A DNA stretch of 64,000 nt from Trematomus loennbergii (Eukaryota > Chordata > Actinopteri > Perciformes > Nototheniidae): assembly GCA_012861695.1 (NCBI GenBank), contig JAAOOA010000002.1, positions 34,861,244 to 34,925,243 of the forward strand, written 5' to 3'. The notes under the pieces were generated by a model. It saw nothing but the letters and a program-made list of their open reading frames with translations. It made no database searches and was not told the origin of the DNA. Position 1 is the first letter of the stretch. Every line of letters starts with the position of its first letter. Of this stretch, positions 1 through 14,919 are shown in pieces. The position numbers and the translations under genes are program-made.

Positions 1-2199
1 ATACAGACGTGACTACAGAATAAGAAGTTGCCTCCAGTTCAGGAAAGATAGAGAAGAATGCATGTGTGTGCCGGGGGGGTCAGAGGCCATTTATGATTAT
101 TTTTGGAGAAAAGGGTATGTCTGACACACTGCAAAAAGGACAGGACTACAATGAAACAAGCACATCAGAACATTTGAAAAGCTCCTACACAATTCGAAAT
201 GTTCTCTCAGTAGACTTTCTTTACCCTCCTCACCTGAAACTGTATCTCCATGAGCGTGTAGGGAAATCATCCTTGAAGTCACACTGGATGTATACTGTAT
301 TTATTTGTTTATATTTTATTACTTTCTCCCCTTGCACTGAAAAGCCATTCCTTAACCCAAATACAGTACCTGCTTACCTCAAATCATGACAAATGCTCTG
401 GGATGCTTACCCAGTGTTTCTTGCATCACTCATAATTCAATGTCCCCCGTCCTCCCACCCATCTGGGATCGCTTGGCCCCAGCAGCACAGGCAGAGTTTG
501 TGCATCTGTCCCTGCCTGCAGGCTATTGTGCCGACCCTCAGCTGCCTTACAATCGATGGCCGTGCAGAGGAAATGGGAGCTTCTCCTCCAGTATGCACAT
601 CTATGAAACTCCAACTCTAGCTGTCTAGTGGGCTTTCTATCTCTTTCCATCCTTCTGTGTGTTGTTTATTTCCCAAAAAGCCCACAGCCACCACCACCAC
701 AAAACCCCCATCCCCCATCAAAGACACACTATGGCCAACAAGGGAGCAGTGAGACTGTGTTTGTTATTTCTGCTGTAGTGATTATTATCACAATGGCAAG
801 CAGTATGCACTCTTGCTGCTACAAAAAGTTTGTATTCTCCAGTTACATTTTCAATCAATGACACCTCACATTTATATAATTATATATATTATATATAATT
901 GCTCATTTTGTTGATGTTGATTTCTTTTTAGTCCCATCTGACCACCATTAACTCCAAAAAGCTGTTTTTTTAGCATCAACTTTACTGCAAAGGGCATGAA
1001 TTTCTCAACTTCTTTGAGTGACATTTTCAGACAGACAGTGAAGTGTGAGGTGCTACATGTCAACAGGCAAGACATATCACAAGTTATACTATGCATTCTT
1101 GTCTCAATTGATATTGCTCACTGAGTCAACTGAATTCATGCCCTTGGAGTGATGGATGATAGAGATGGAGTCATGATTTTCAAAATAGGTCTGTGATCCT
1201 TTTAATTTCATCACAAGCTGCTAATCTATAAGAGTCACAGGCTTATCCGTGCTAGCATGCAATGAAACGGAGGTTAGGGGACATTTATCTAATTATAGAG
1301 GAATGGATTCCATCATGTCGGATACCAGACATTAGACGTGCCCACCAATGACTTACCACATGGTGGCAGGAGAGCTAGAGGGATTCATATGCTCTTTCTA
1401 AGCCCGTCCAAGTTGTCAAAATGAGGCTGAATTAGCTGTACTCAGAATCCCTGCTTAGTTGATTTTAACTCAACCTACTTCGACTCTTTCTAGACTGTCA
1501 AGTATACAATAAATGAAAGGATAACTGGGAGAGGGGGAAAGCGTTCAATGTATAGATCCAACCTCTGCTTGGAGATCAGTCATGTTGAACATATAATCTC
1601 AGCGTAGCCTTCGAGGGTTGTAGGCTCTCACGCATCAAGCCGGGCTGCAGCAGCAGTGCCGGTGTCTCAAGGCCACAAATGTTCTCATAGGCAGACAAAT
1701 TTGCTGTAATTGGAAATCAGGCCTGCTGCTTTTGAGGCTGCTCGGTTAACTACCTAAATAAATAGGATGTTCAGAGCCTGGTACCATTGACTGCAAATAG
1801 GCTTGTTAGGAAGAGGAGAGAGAGGCAAATGGAGAGATTGAGGGCAGAGAGGCAGCCAAAGACTCCCAGACTGACAAATTGAGAGTGAGCTAGTCAGAAA
1901 GATAGCAAAGGGAGAGACTTGGGACACCTGTAATGCTTTTATGGCAATTGGGATGTAGTGCATTCAAGGAAATCCTATTAGGGCCAAGGTGTATGATATT
2001 ATTCTCTACATTATTGCCTGTCTGGCTGTGTGTGTGCGAAAGAGAAGAGGCAAAACAAAGAGGGCAGGGCGGGTGTTTGTGTGGGTGAGAGTGAATTTGA
2101 AGCTTTATTACCGACTATATTGCAGCCCAAATTACAAATCTTGGAGCACTTATCCCTGCCTCGAGATGTAACATCAACCCCAGGTTTGAGGCAAATCAT

Positions 2200-2640
2200 C
2201 CTGTAATGATATTGCTCATTGCAAATACGGGAAGTGATGGAAGGTAATGAATGAGGCGAGGGTACAATCCGATAAGGCGGGCACCTAACTAAGTGGGTCT
2301 CTCATTCTCAACCTTCAGCCGGTCGACCCCACTGCTTAAACCATTATTCAAACCGTAACAAGCCGATTCATTTAGGCTGTCGCTTTGCAGAATTAGATTC
2401 CCGCTTGAGCGAACCTTGAGCAAAACATAAAGATGTTTCCCGCACCAAACATCTAGCATTTGCATAATTTAAGCCCAGGTTTAGGGCAGCAATAATAAGT
2501 TATGATAAAACTGTCATTAGAGGCTGGAACGTGCAGGGAACAGGAGACACGCAGTTCAAGATTAAAATGGGAGCTCTCTGCGGTTCTGAACTGTCAGGGG
2601 ACCCATAATAATGAGTCCGGCTTTGTAGACGGAACATACC
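2200..2640. promoter_or_regulatory. Possible conserved non-coding element
   Basis: The segment is free of simple repeats and of the dispersed repeat families recognised elsewhere in the window, and it has a balanced, complex composition with several short AT-rich homeodomain-like cores. Long axon-guidance loci usually carry many enhancers, so it is a reasonable candidate. Conservation cannot be assessed from one sequence, so this is a low-confidence suggestion based on texture only. Confidence 0.15.
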
Positions 2641-2954
2641 TGTATGGGCATATATAGGCCTCTGTGTGTATGTGAGTGTGTGTGCTTGCGTGCATATTAC
2701 CGCAGTTATACATCTGCGAGTCTATGTATACTATATGAAAGTCAAAATGTGTTTCAAAACTGCTTTTACAAAGAGATTACAATCCATGAAGTCTATACAT
2801 CTCAAGCCGATTTTAAAGAATTTTGTGATTCTCAGTTGATTATAATACATGCTTAAAATGCAACAGTTATACACTTTGCCTAGTGTTAGTTTACTTATCA
2901 AAACACCTGACAATGTGGTATCGACATGCTACAAGGCAGAGAGCATGTTCAGAG

Positions 2955-3045
2955 TCAGAAATCAGAATCAGAAATGGGTTTATTGCCAGGTAGGTTCCAA
3001 CATACGAGGAATTTGACTTGATGTCATGGTGCATACATCAAATAT
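2955..3045. repeat. Possible retroelement 3' tail fragment
   Basis: A tandem TCAGAA/ATCAGAA stretch is followed by GGGTTTATTGCCAGGTAGGTT and ACGAGGAATTTGACTTG. This resembles dispersed 3' tails I have seen repeatedly in teleost sequence, with TTTATTG followed by a GGAATTTG motif. Only a fragment is present and no reverse transcriptase ORF adjoins it. The family name is not certain. Confidence 0.4.
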
Positions 3046-5683
3046 GAATATGTAACTTACCATTAAACTAAAGGGTATAACCCAATCAACATACATTTGC
3101 TATTGACTAAAAGTACACAAAATGGACAAAACACAATAGATTTAAATATGTATTCTGTGTTTTCAGTTTTGGTGACACAACTCCTTGTTTGTTCACATTC
3201 TGTATTGTGTCCTAAAATGATGGCAACACATGTTTATGTTTATCAGCTTTTAGGAATGATCATACCCAAATGGACACATACATTTGCAATAACACATCAG
3301 TTATTAAATGCTCATGTTCAAACAGTCCTTTCCTGAGCAGCATCTGTTCTCTTGAAATGGGTGTTAATGGTCAAAGTAACTCCTCAATTAATCATACAGA
3401 CAAACGTATAATAGGTGCTACAAAGCAGGAACAGCTTCACAAGGACATGGCATCCAGGATAATGTGCAATTTGTCACAGGCAATAGCTTTAAACAGTACA
3501 TTAGTTGGAGATCAACTGGAATGTATTCATCCACACACAGGCGAGTACAGCAGTAAATGGGATGTTTGGCCATTATGGACGCTTTAGTTTACTGCATGGT
3601 CACTGCCACAATTCACAGGGATGCGCCCGTCTTAGAGGAATCCTTCAAAGAGTCTGTTACCCCAGGATATCGTTTTTTAAAGGGAATGTGCTCACTTAAT
3701 GGATGCCACGTTGGTTTATGGGTATCAGCTCTTGTTCTACAGTAACACAAGGAATACAATCTTTAGACACAGACTGGTATTTCTTTATAGTACCATTTGT
3801 CATTTTAATTTGTTATAAATATATCGATTAGTGCAGATTTTCCTCCTTAATAACCCTACTCTTCCTGATTTCTCCTACAGTGCTAAAGCCCAGCAGTTGA
3901 GCTACAGTAACTAAGGAGTGGGTGGGAAACAGAGCCACAGTGTCACAATAACCGGGGGATTGGGGCAGCGCCATAGCAAAACTTAACAAAGATTAATCTC
4001 CTCCACTTACTGGGCCAGTGCGTTTATTTTTGGAGCAAGTCTTTAGAGGGTGAGAACTTACCGTGGACATTACTTTCATAACCTTTTTTTCATTAAGCAG
4101 TGCACACATGAACACGTGGGCAGAGTTTGTTAATCATCTAGATCACAGTGTTTGTGCAGGCATTGTTCTTTCAAAATAACCTTCCTCACATCCTACTCTC
4201 TTGCTGTTGGTCCTGAAGTGGTTTGACCTGCGTTCTGCTGTGGCATTGATGTGCTGCCTCTGAAGCAAATCAAACACGGAGTCTCCGGCTGTGTCAGGCC
4301 GATCCCTCTCTTGACATGGGGCTTTATTGAAAAAGCTATAGCCCTTTATGGAGAGAGTGTCAATTTCAAGACAAAGTCAAGATGGCAGTTGCGCAGAATC
4401 CATATTTAATAGTGGCAAACGGAGCAAACACAATTGAGGAAAATCAATACTGCTTTCACGTTTGATCATACATCACGTTTCTCTGAACTTCTGCTTACCT
4501 CTGTCCTTTTGTGTCCCTGAAAGAGGCTGTGGATCTCTTTGGATGAATTGTAAACAAACACTGTAGTTCCGCTTCTCTTTGTGGTTTGTGGACAAAGAGC
4601 TATCTATAGTTTGCTTACACATACACTAAATGGTTTTGAAATCATTGCAATAAATGTGTCATTGCACCGACAGAAAGAGAAAAGACCGATTATTTTCCAT
4701 GTTCCACTCTCAGAGTTGATTAACCTAACAAAGCAAGTTGCTTGTAATAATGATGCCCTGATGTGTATGTGCAGATCTTGTCCAGATGTAAGGGGTAACA
4801 AATCCTGAAAAGGGGATGAAACTGAAAGGGGAATTGCAACTGTAAGAAAATATAACAATACTTACTGCGTATAACAATTTGTTTATTTAATGGAGTCCAT
4901 TCAAGACTGGCCCAATATTGTCACGCTGATGATCGGGACAATCAGTGCCGTTTTAGATGAACATTTCCCTCACTTTCACCACTTGTGAATGGACATTTTG
5001 AAACACGTGTGCTTGTTACATTACCAGTGTGTAGAGTTTAGATGGATGAAATGGAAAATAATATTCTTTTTTTCATGACTTTATAGTCACCTGAAACTGA
5101 CAAAGTTTTGTTATATGTACATAGGGAGACCTTCCTCATTCACAGACGGCCATGTTGGACCAAACACTGGCTATAGAGAGGATATATCTCTATTTCTCCA
5201 TCGGGTTGAAAATAATGCTGTAATTTCTGCTTTATTCCTAACCACTTATTGTTAACAAAGTGTTTAGCCCATTTGAGGTCAGGATGGTAAAGTCAGGGGT
5301 TTCCTGGTCATCAGCAGGCAGCTTGGCCACCAGATGGGCCTTGGGCTCTGTCAGCCATAGCGCAGAGCAAGGGTGAAGGATGGCCGAGAAAGGGTGGTGG
5401 GGGGGGCAAACACATGATGACTTGTCAAGTTCTGTCACCTGTCTTTGTCTGCCTTTTTTGTCCTCCATGACCCAAGCCCTCCCACTCAACTACCCCCCCT
5501 CTGCTTCAGATCCCCCAGGTAGCATGTAGTGTTTGGTGATGAAAGGCCTCAGTAATGGATCTTTTCTGTATCCAAGCCCAACTAAACTGGTGTGACAGCT
5601 CTCCCCTCTCTCCAGACCGGGCTTTATATTGTCTCTGTCTGGAAGTGAATACATTTCGAGTGGATGAATTCCATTACAGACCC

Positions 5684-5959
<276 letters not shown>

Positions 5960-8900
5960 CTCGGACATGCACCTTTGTAAACTAGGCATGGATTAGGCTA
6001 CATTTACAGGTGGTCTGCAAAATGTGTGCATGCCGTATTTCTTTAACGTTGACCCCAAACGGGAAGTGCGTGGCAATGGCAAATGTTGTATGAGACAGAT
6101 GAGAGATTGTCTCAGTCAGAATTCACTTAAAAGGCAAAAGCTTTCACCATAACAACCTCTGCACTGCTTTTCTTCACATAAATGCTGATAGAGACGACTT
6201 GTAGTGATGGTCTGCATGTCTATTTTCTGGGACCTTGTGTTGAGATTCAAGCAGGAGAAAACCATTCCAATGCCAGCAGGGAGATGATTGACATGGGAGC
6301 CTTCCTAGTAATGTATGAAAATGTGCTTCTGATCGCTGTTCACCCGTGCAGTGGAGCATGCTGGAAGATACCGAGCCCGCCGCGAGCTCCATGGTCCCCC
6401 GTCGCCGGGCAATGTGTCCCCCCACCAACCCCAACGCTCAATCTGGTGTACAAGTGCCCACCCCCCCGGTCTATCTTCTACCCCCTCCTTCTCGCCTTGG
6501 CACACACACTCTGGTATGCACCGAAATTCAATCAGATGCTTAATTACATCTTAACATCGGTTCCTACCAGCTGGCTTTATTCCCCTGTTTCTGATTAAAG
6601 GGATTAGAAAAATGAAATTCAACAGTGGATTTGCATACTGCTCTAAAAGGGGACTGGCATGTCTCTGCGGCTGTCTGGCCACTCTTCCTCCCTGTAGTCC
6701 ATCAAATAAGGAAGGATATACACAAGCATGTTCCTGCCTCCAATTCCACACAGCAGGTAGAACCAATTATGAAAGATAGGAGTTCACTCATGTCCCCTCT
6801 TCCCGTCTTTTCCTGAATACTATGATATACTCATGGATGCATGGATCATATCAACAAGCAGCTTAAAAGTGATACAGGAATGTGTTTCTGCATATTTGTC
6901 ATTGCATATTCCATGGATATTAAGGGGAAAAGCTATTCTGTTGCTCATATCTGCCTGATGAATGGCATATAGAGAAACCGGGTGGCTTTAGGCTTTTTCT
7001 AATGGGGCCAAGTAGGCCCACTATCCAAGCTGTGCAAAGAAAATGGGCCCATTAATCACAAAGCCACCACCATCATCTCCATATGATTATTCTCCTCATG
7101 TGTTGGCTAACTCCAAGCTGCACAGGAATTATTCTGACATCCTATGCTATCTTATCTATACTTTTATTTATTTTTACCTCAAAATAACTCGCAGGCTTAC
7201 TTTTCAACTTAATCCGCCGTCTGTAGCCGAACTAAACCTATCCTGAGAGGAGATCTAGTTACGCATTCACTGTTTATATCATGCAATTAAAAAGTGATTC
7301 TGTTGGAAGTTTGTATTAAAGGGATTAAAGGCTTATGGTGTGTCAATTCACTGAGAGAGAAAGAGGAAGACAGTGTAAAGGAGTGGGAAAATAAAACCGG
7401 TAGAGGGTCTAAAGGGAGAGGAGGAGAGAGACACACAAGTGTTTAATGTGATCATTATGTCAGCATATTTAGCTATGCTTGTGTGTTTACTTCGACCAAT
7501 TAGTGAACGCTTACCCAATGCAGCAATTTTGGCATCAATTTGGGAACAAACCGGATCAATCATTAACATGTTGCTTTTGACGAAGGACACTGTAATTAGT
7601 CCCAATGAAACATCATAAGGAGGACGTGCTTAAGGAAAGTACAGCATGAGGCAGGGTGAGAGGAGGCTGTGGCTCCCCTAACATCATGGCACTCTACTGC
7701 CCTCTTTTGGAACTGGAGAGAATATATATCACTACATAAACCTAACACTCCAGGTTTTTACTGTAGGTTGGCATTAACACTAAGACACTGGAATGTCTTA
7801 AAGACCTATACATGCATTCATTATTTGCAGAAAATCAAATAAATAATTATTTATCCTTTTTGATTCAGTTTATTTCAATTCCAACCTTGATTCCTTCTCA
7901 TTTTCGCCTAATTTGTGCTCCTTTACTTTGTCGATTATAAATAAAACATTGGTTTCCAAGAAGTTTTAATTAATTGTAATCGAGAGTAGGTTCTGAATGA
8001 GTTAAGAGACACGCTCACATGATGAATATAACCAGTCAGTGAGTCTCAGATCCCGTTTAAAGCTTATATTACTTGCTGTTAGACAGTGCCACCTCCTGGC
8101 CACATAATGTACATACACACATCCTACCTTGTATTCCCTGTCTCAGACAATAGAAGGTGCTAAAGTTTGATTTACAATTAAAGTAGCTTCAATATTTGTA
8201 TTTTATGCACGAGTGAGTTCCCATACAATTGTATGATTTAAATGTTTTATGTGGACAACTTTTGCAGCCCTTCAGAGAGTTTTTCCAGCATATGCAGCAC
8301 AAAAGATAGTGATACCCAGTTTTATTGGAAGTGTCCCTCTGAGCAACACAAAATCTAATAGGAAAGACACACACACAAAACTCACAAGATGGTGTATATG
8401 TGCAAATGTGCTGCAGGTGCATTTACTTACACACACAAACGAATATCTTCTGCTGAGGTTTTCAAAATTCAAGTAAATTTAAGACCAAACATAATTAAAA
8501 GTATCATAAAAGAGAAAGCACCTCTCCTGGTCTCCTTAAAAAAAATGACCCTCAGACTGGCTGTATATCCAAAGATTTCCACAACTAGCAGAATACACAC
8601 CTTATATAAAAGCAAACTTTATTAGATTTATTGAGCTAACTCTTGATTCAGACTTGTAAACTGTCCTCAGCTCAGTGTCGAATGCGATGTCCTTGAGATA
8701 ACAACTACAAATCAGTCCTCTGCTGTCAGTGGTTATTCAGTGTGATTGTGTGTCTCTCATGCTCCTCTCCTCCACATAATCAGCTAAAGGGCTCGTCCTT
8801 GAATCCCTTAGAGGAAAAGAGGCTTGTGTACATGCATATGATCCGTAAATAATTTATTCAAATCAATCCGTGGTGTAAATGATCTTGTAGGTAGAGAGCG

Positions 8901-11307
8901 CCTTATTTACAGATCTAATCTAAAAGGGTCTAATTCAGGACCCAGCTGCACGTGTCACTCCAGCACATAAACCCTGATCTGCCCCCAGCTTCCCTGACCC
9001 CCCCCAGAGTGGAGGAGGTAGCTGATGAGGTGTCTCATTTGAATATTGACTGAATCCAACACTGCCTCCTGCTGGTTGATGATTATATTACAGCAGCTGA
9101 CCTCAACAGCACCCTCCTTACATCTGCTGCTTATTTGGCTGCTCTTTTGAAGATTGTACGCCTATGCTCTAACACCTTTTATACGACACCAGATGGTTCA
9201 CCTGGTTCTGATCACACACTCTGGTGAACACAAACTGCAGCAGGAGGCTCTTTAGAGGCATATTGAATCAGAGGCGCCAAGCATTAAAAGATGCAGATCC
9301 ACAGTTATGACACTCCCATAATCACGAAAGAGGCACATTTACACTGAGGGTAATGTGATTATCACCTATGTATTTGGGAGAGAGCCAGCACCAGTGTGTC
9401 TGGGTTCAGATGTTCCCAAGGACTTACTGTGGACTGTGCAAAAGACTCGACACAGTGGGAAGTGCAGGGGGCTTTAAGTGCAAACTGAGTAAAGGGGGTC
9501 TTCAGTACACTGATAACCTGCACACATCATTTACAACTAAAGTGCTCATGGCAGATCTTTTGTGTGAGCAAAGCCACCATGTTGAAAGAGGATGATGTGC
9601 AAATGTGCCCTTGCTGTGAATGTGAATCTGTGTGAGTACAGGAGAAAGAGGGATGGATTCATTTGTACTGGCATGATGCAAACATGGTTATCTATTCTGA
9701 GTGGCTTCAGATACTTGAAATACTTTATGTTCTATGTTTACCACAAGTGTAGTAGTTCAGGGTTTAGTTTAGTTTAGCTAAGACATGTCATCTTTTATGC
9801 TGCATTTTACGAGGGCTTAAAATATTATAACATAATATCCTATTTAAGTTTAAGTTTTTTTTCCTATTTAAGTTTTGATACAAACTTGAATATCTTTTTC
9901 GAATACTTTCAGGAACTTAAGTTAATTTCCATAGTATTTCTGTAGGCATATATAGCTCCAGTACAAAAGGGAAATATGATAATTATTATGTTAGCTTTAA
10001 AATGTCTGTGTGTCTTTTCTTTTATGGAGACTGTTTACATATTATGACTATTTTATCTACTTTTTCACCATATTCTACAATTGGATAAATGAACTTACAC
10101 TTTTTCAGTTTTGAACATGAGTTGTGTTAGATAAAATGCATGTAGATGTGTATAGAGAAGATCCAAACAGAGAATTTGCTTGTAAATGTGGGAGAAATTA
10201 GGACTATGTATGTAGTTAAGGGAAAAAAGAGACAAACATGAAGCACTTACTGAGAAGGAGTAGGTGAGATAGAGAAGCAGAGAGAGATGTATAGCTGAGT
10301 ATTCAGGAGTGGTTATGGTCCAGATGGCCCTGCAGCAACAGCAGCTGTAAATCACAGTGTGTTGTGCGATCTGGACGATAGTGCTGCGGGCTGGAATCTC
10401 ACTGCAAGGTGAGACCGCTGACGACAGCCATTACAGGGAATGAAACCAGAGGGTGGGGGGGCAAATGACATTAGCCCTGTTTGTCTCTATGAAGCAGCAG
10501 ATGTATAGCATTAATGCAGCAGTTAAATCTTATGAATATGTACCAATCTGCTGTATTCTACCTTTCTCTTGAATGTCAATGGTAGGATAAATCATAATGC
10601 TCCATTAAATCATAATGTTAAAAACTGCAGATTTGAATTTTAAACGAGTCCAAAGTTGAAGCTGTACTCGCATACAACATCCATAAACCTTATAGAGATA
10701 TTCAATTATGGTACGACAAATAGCACATATTGTTTGGGAGGGAACATGGCGAGTATGTCAGTGATCATAAAAAATACACATTTCTAAATAAAGGCATTTT
10801 CTTGTTTGCAAATGTGTAGCTTCAGTAAATGTGTGTGAGGTGTTTATTCCCCTCTATGTCTTTGTAAGTGATCCATGTGTTTTTCCTGCACACATTAACC
10901 TTCAGCCAGGTTCTTCCCGTGACTTCTCATTGATTGGAGAGTGGCGATGGAGGGGGTGGCTATATTTGTGTGTATTGGAGAAGATAGATCGGGGGGAGGT
11001 GTGGGTGGGACAGCGGTGTTGATTGAGAGGACCATCGTAACCTGGCCATGCAAGGAATGCTGGGTGTGGTCCTGTTTATCGTCCTCCATACATGCTGAAC
11101 ATAACTCATACAGGAACAGCAGGGGCTCTCGCAGCAGATGCATAGATATGTGCCCCCCACTTACAGTACTGTATGACTGCACTCCTCTTTCAAAGATCAT
11201 GCTCACACTAGATACCGGATACTCAGATCCTGGGCTCAACTGTATTTACAACCTGTAGATTAGATGTCACTGAGCTGTGTATCATGCAGTAATTCTTAGC
11301 CCGGGTT

Positions 11308-11322
11308 CCCCCCCCCCCCCCC
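11308..11322. repeat. C15 homopolymer run
   Basis: Fifteen consecutive C residues follow CCGGGTT. The run is a likely sequencing or assembly weak point and has no evident coding role. Confidence 0.9.
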
Positions 11323-11950
11323 TCTCTATGTGGATAGATCCTGATTCCTCCTTGCCTTCTGGAGGTCGAGACTGTAATGAAATATGAATCGCTTGAAACT
11401 CTGGTATGCTGGTTGAAAACAAAATCTGTCATCACACTGTAGAGCCAAAGTCCCCATGGCTAATTTATGCTCCATCTGCCTATTCCCTCGAAACACTAGC
11501 ATATCATTTAAATGACAATGAAATGCATTAAAATAAAAAGTCAAGTTATTTATTTAAAAAGTTTAATTAGCACAAATTAAGATTTTGATTTAATACACTT
11601 TCAAAGTGCACAATCTATTTTAGACTCTGGTTGCCCCCAGGCAAGAAAGCCCATTTTTACATAAGAGATAATGTTCAGTAAGCAGGTCATCGTTGCAAAA
11701 TGAACTCCGACAGGGTGAGCTTGTGACACAAAATATTAATTTAAAAAGATTTATTGAATTAAAAGTAAATACATTGACCAGGTTTTGCCTCTCCCGAAGG
11801 CGCACCCCTGGAAAAGTGAAATGTCATGTCACTGTGACAGTACAGTATGTATTATCATTTGCTTCCACAAGCTTAATACCACCTACAAATCACTTTGCAC
11901 AGATATGTTGGATTTTATTACACTGATCGAAAATGTGGGTGCAACTGTCA

Positions 11951-12288
11951 TTAAGGATTAGTTTAACATTTGAAAATGTATGTTTTATTTGCTCTCTTCT
12001 GTCTTTGAAATATGGAGCATCATATCTAGCTACTTTAGCTTAGCAACTGGAAAAGGGTAAACAGCATGCCTAGCTCTGTCTAATGTAACTAAATCTGACT
12101 CTAAAGCTAAGTTATTAGCACATTATGTCACATTTGTTATTTATTTTGGCCTGTTTCAAGTCTATTTGCTAAGCTAACTGTCCGCCGGCTTTATTGTACA
12201 GATATGAGAGGTGAATCAATCTTCTCATCAAAGTTACAACAAGAAAGAGAATACGTGTATTTTCCAAAATATCAAAATATTCCCTTAA
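11951..12288. repeat. Teleost dispersed repeat, copy 1 (MITE-like)
   Basis: The left edge reads AAGGATTAGTTTAACATTTG and the right edge TTCCAAAATATCAAAATATT followed by CCCTTAA. The edges are roughly inverted to each other. The centre contains TACTTTAGCTTAGCAACTGG and GCCTAGCTCTGTCTAA. This layout matches a repeat that I recall as very common in teleosts, with TTTAGCTTAGC in the middle and GAATAGTTTGAC / GTCAAACTATTC ends. A second copy lies at 32114-32532. No protein is encoded. The last TTAA of this copy is also the left target site of the MITE at 12285. Confidence 0.6.
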
Positions 12289-12780
12289 AGTGGACCTATC
12301 ATGCTATATTTTAATAATATAGTGTAGGACCATACCTATATAAGGCATATTTATACTTTTTTTTTTCAAAATACCAAACAGATCATGCATTTTAGCCATG
12401 CCTCATTTTGCTAAATTTGACATTTTTTAGCCTTGTTTTTGCAAGGTCAGATTCAGTGAGAACAGCATCATCTACAGGCCTGGCATATGTACTACAGCGT
12501 CTCCAGCGCTTTCGAACGGCAATGGCCGTGGCTGTCTCCTCCTGATTGGTGGAGTTGGCCCAATAGCCGTAGCGCCACCGTCCTGACGTCAGGAAAGTGT
12601 TCAAATCTGGATCAGTTTTTATCAGATCCGTTGCAGCCCCTTTTTTAGAGATTTGGGTATGGAGGAAAATAGAGAGGGTTGTGTTTTCTGACACTTGGTG
12701 AGTTCCCTGGAACACCGGGGACACATATTCATGTTTAAAAGACGTACAAAAGTGCATTTTGCATGATAGGTCCCCTTTAA
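12285..12780. mobile_element. TTAA-flanked MITE, copy 1
   Basis: The element is bounded on both sides by TTAA (12285-12288 and 12777-12780). Its terminal inverted repeats are AGTGGACCTATCATGC on the left and GCATGATAGGTCCCCT on the right, differing at one internal base when inverted. TTAA target duplication is typical of piggyBac and Kolobok transposons, so this is probably a non-autonomous member of one of them; which one is not decided. It encodes no transposase. The minus-strand ORF at 12392-12805 is conserved in copy 2 only because the copies are young. Confidence 0.85.
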
Positions 12781-14919
12781 GTATACCAATATACCGTAGG
12801 ACCATACTCTCTTGGTGTCTTAATAATACGTAGAAGCCAAAATGTTGGGATAAAAAACAAAGTATGTTTGCTGAAATAGATGAATAGCTATGATGCTGTA
12901 CTATGTGTTTGATATAGCATTATGAAAAACAGATTGAATACATATGCAAGATGTACTTATGTAAGAGGATAAAGTGCGGCAGGTGCCACTGACGCGAGTA
13001 TCACTGCTTGATGTTGGGATCAAGAAACATTCTCTCTTGGTGTCAAATCCTACAACAGAAGTTTTCAAATTGAAATATCTGACTCCAAAGTAGTCTTTCT
13101 TCTCATGGCCCAGTTTTTTTGTCCTGCACGTGGGAGTTTCTGAGTGGCAGAAAGTGGGTGCCAGTCCCCTTTATCATGCTGTGCTCCAAGCTGTGTACCA
13201 GGGTCCAGTCCTCCGCCTGTTCATCCCTGCTGGGTGTCTTTGTACCACCCATCACCCTGCTGCTGCATCACGTTGGCCAGAATGTGAGCTCCCTCATCAC
13301 AAACAACATACTGACACAGGGGAGAGAGGACACGATTTTAAGAGAGGATCGCATTCTTCAAGGCAGAGTGGCTGAGCTCTGATTCTAAGATGCATGTTCA
13401 TGTCACACAGTAATCTTTAATTTGATTTTCTCTTTGTCAGCTTTCCTTTTTATGAAAAAATGGTTACACTCGAGAGGTTGATATTGTTAAATATGACGTT
13501 CACAGAAAACATGGGTAAGATAGGGATATCAAAAAGAAAGCCACCACCTCGACCAGGGTTTATAACATACAATAAGGCGTCAGTTATTAAATCTAAAATA
13601 TGTTTATGTGTACGTGCGGGTTTCTTTCTCCAGCTCCTGAAGCTATTCAAGACCATTAGGCAGCAATTTCCAGCCAGAACATGAAGCTCACTGTTGCGCC
13701 ACTAAAACATGAGTTCAGGGAAGGATATAATACTAATACTAAGCATTTTGATACTTTTCTAACCATAAGCGTTTTATCAAGCTTATTCCTGGGGGTAGTC
13801 ATTTGATCTAAGGTTATGATAATTGCAAGGCTTAGCAGTTCTTTCAAGCTGGGCGCTGCAAGTCTGTAGCTGCACCTAACAGTTGTAGCTGTACACAAAG
13901 GGTGTGGTGTGAAAGTGTTTTCACTCTCTGTGTATTGTTGCACTGGATATTGAGTATTTGGAGACTAAAGCCTACAATCAGAGTATAAACCTGAGGCTCC
14001 TCTTTAACTGAAGGTTAAGGGGGGATGGGGTTTGGCAATGCTGTTGAGGAAGGAGGCCTTAGAACTTTGTTAGATATTCTCAAAGGTTGCTTGTACAAGA
14101 AATCTTAAACCAAGATTTATGTTCCTCATTTTGACTTTCGTCCCCTCATGTCAGTTTTAGAGACACAATATGCTCAAGTCTCATTGTGGGGCAGCTTATA
14201 TGTATTGCTTTCCCCCATCAGCATATCAAATGCATAAAGATGACGCCTTACTGTTGATAACAGGAGTATCTCGAGGATGACAAGATAAGGTAGAGTTGGA
14301 GCCTGTGTGGCATCATGACTGACAGGATGTGTGAATTAGCTAGCAACAGTATTCAATGAGACTCCATAGGAACACTTTGAATTGTAGTGTATTAAGACAC
14401 TTTAGCATTTGTCAGCATTCAAAATGTGTGCAGTTCAGCTTGTATCTAATACAATTATATAACAGTTTGTTAGTGACATCAGCATCACATGTTGTTGCTT
14501 GCTTCTCTTCTGTCTCAGTGAGTGAAACAAAACAAAAGGAGCAGACTTAAATCTCTAATACCTGTGCTGAGAGTTTACGTAGTCATCTTTTATCAATGTA
14601 TCCATTCTCTGTAACCGGACAAATAACGTAATTTGTTTGTTTTTGCTAAGCATTTTTATCCACATGTGGTACACCCTTTGGTTCAGGCTCATCTTCTTCT
14701 CAGGCTGCATATGAACAAAGATACAATTCATCTTAAAACATACACATTAGGCTACCTGTCAACAGTCAGTAAAGGCTGCCTCTGTTGTAACTTGCCGCGT
14801 CATTTATTCTCCCAGCATACACTTTGCATTGTCCAAGTCTCTAAGCAGTGACATTTTACAGGTAGAATTGTTGATTGGCATCCTACGGGGTTGAAGTGGC
14901 CGTCCTCACTGCAGTGGTA

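Noticed and set aside
6182..6598. 138-residue plus-strand ORF
   Set aside because: The composition is non-coding-like with overlapping ORFs in other frames. No signal, domain or clear splice sites.
12392..12805. 137-residue minus-strand ORF with a close relative at 23702-24067
   Set aside because: Both lie inside copies of the same MITE. The similarity is due to the repeat and not to coding selection; copy 3 breaks the frame.
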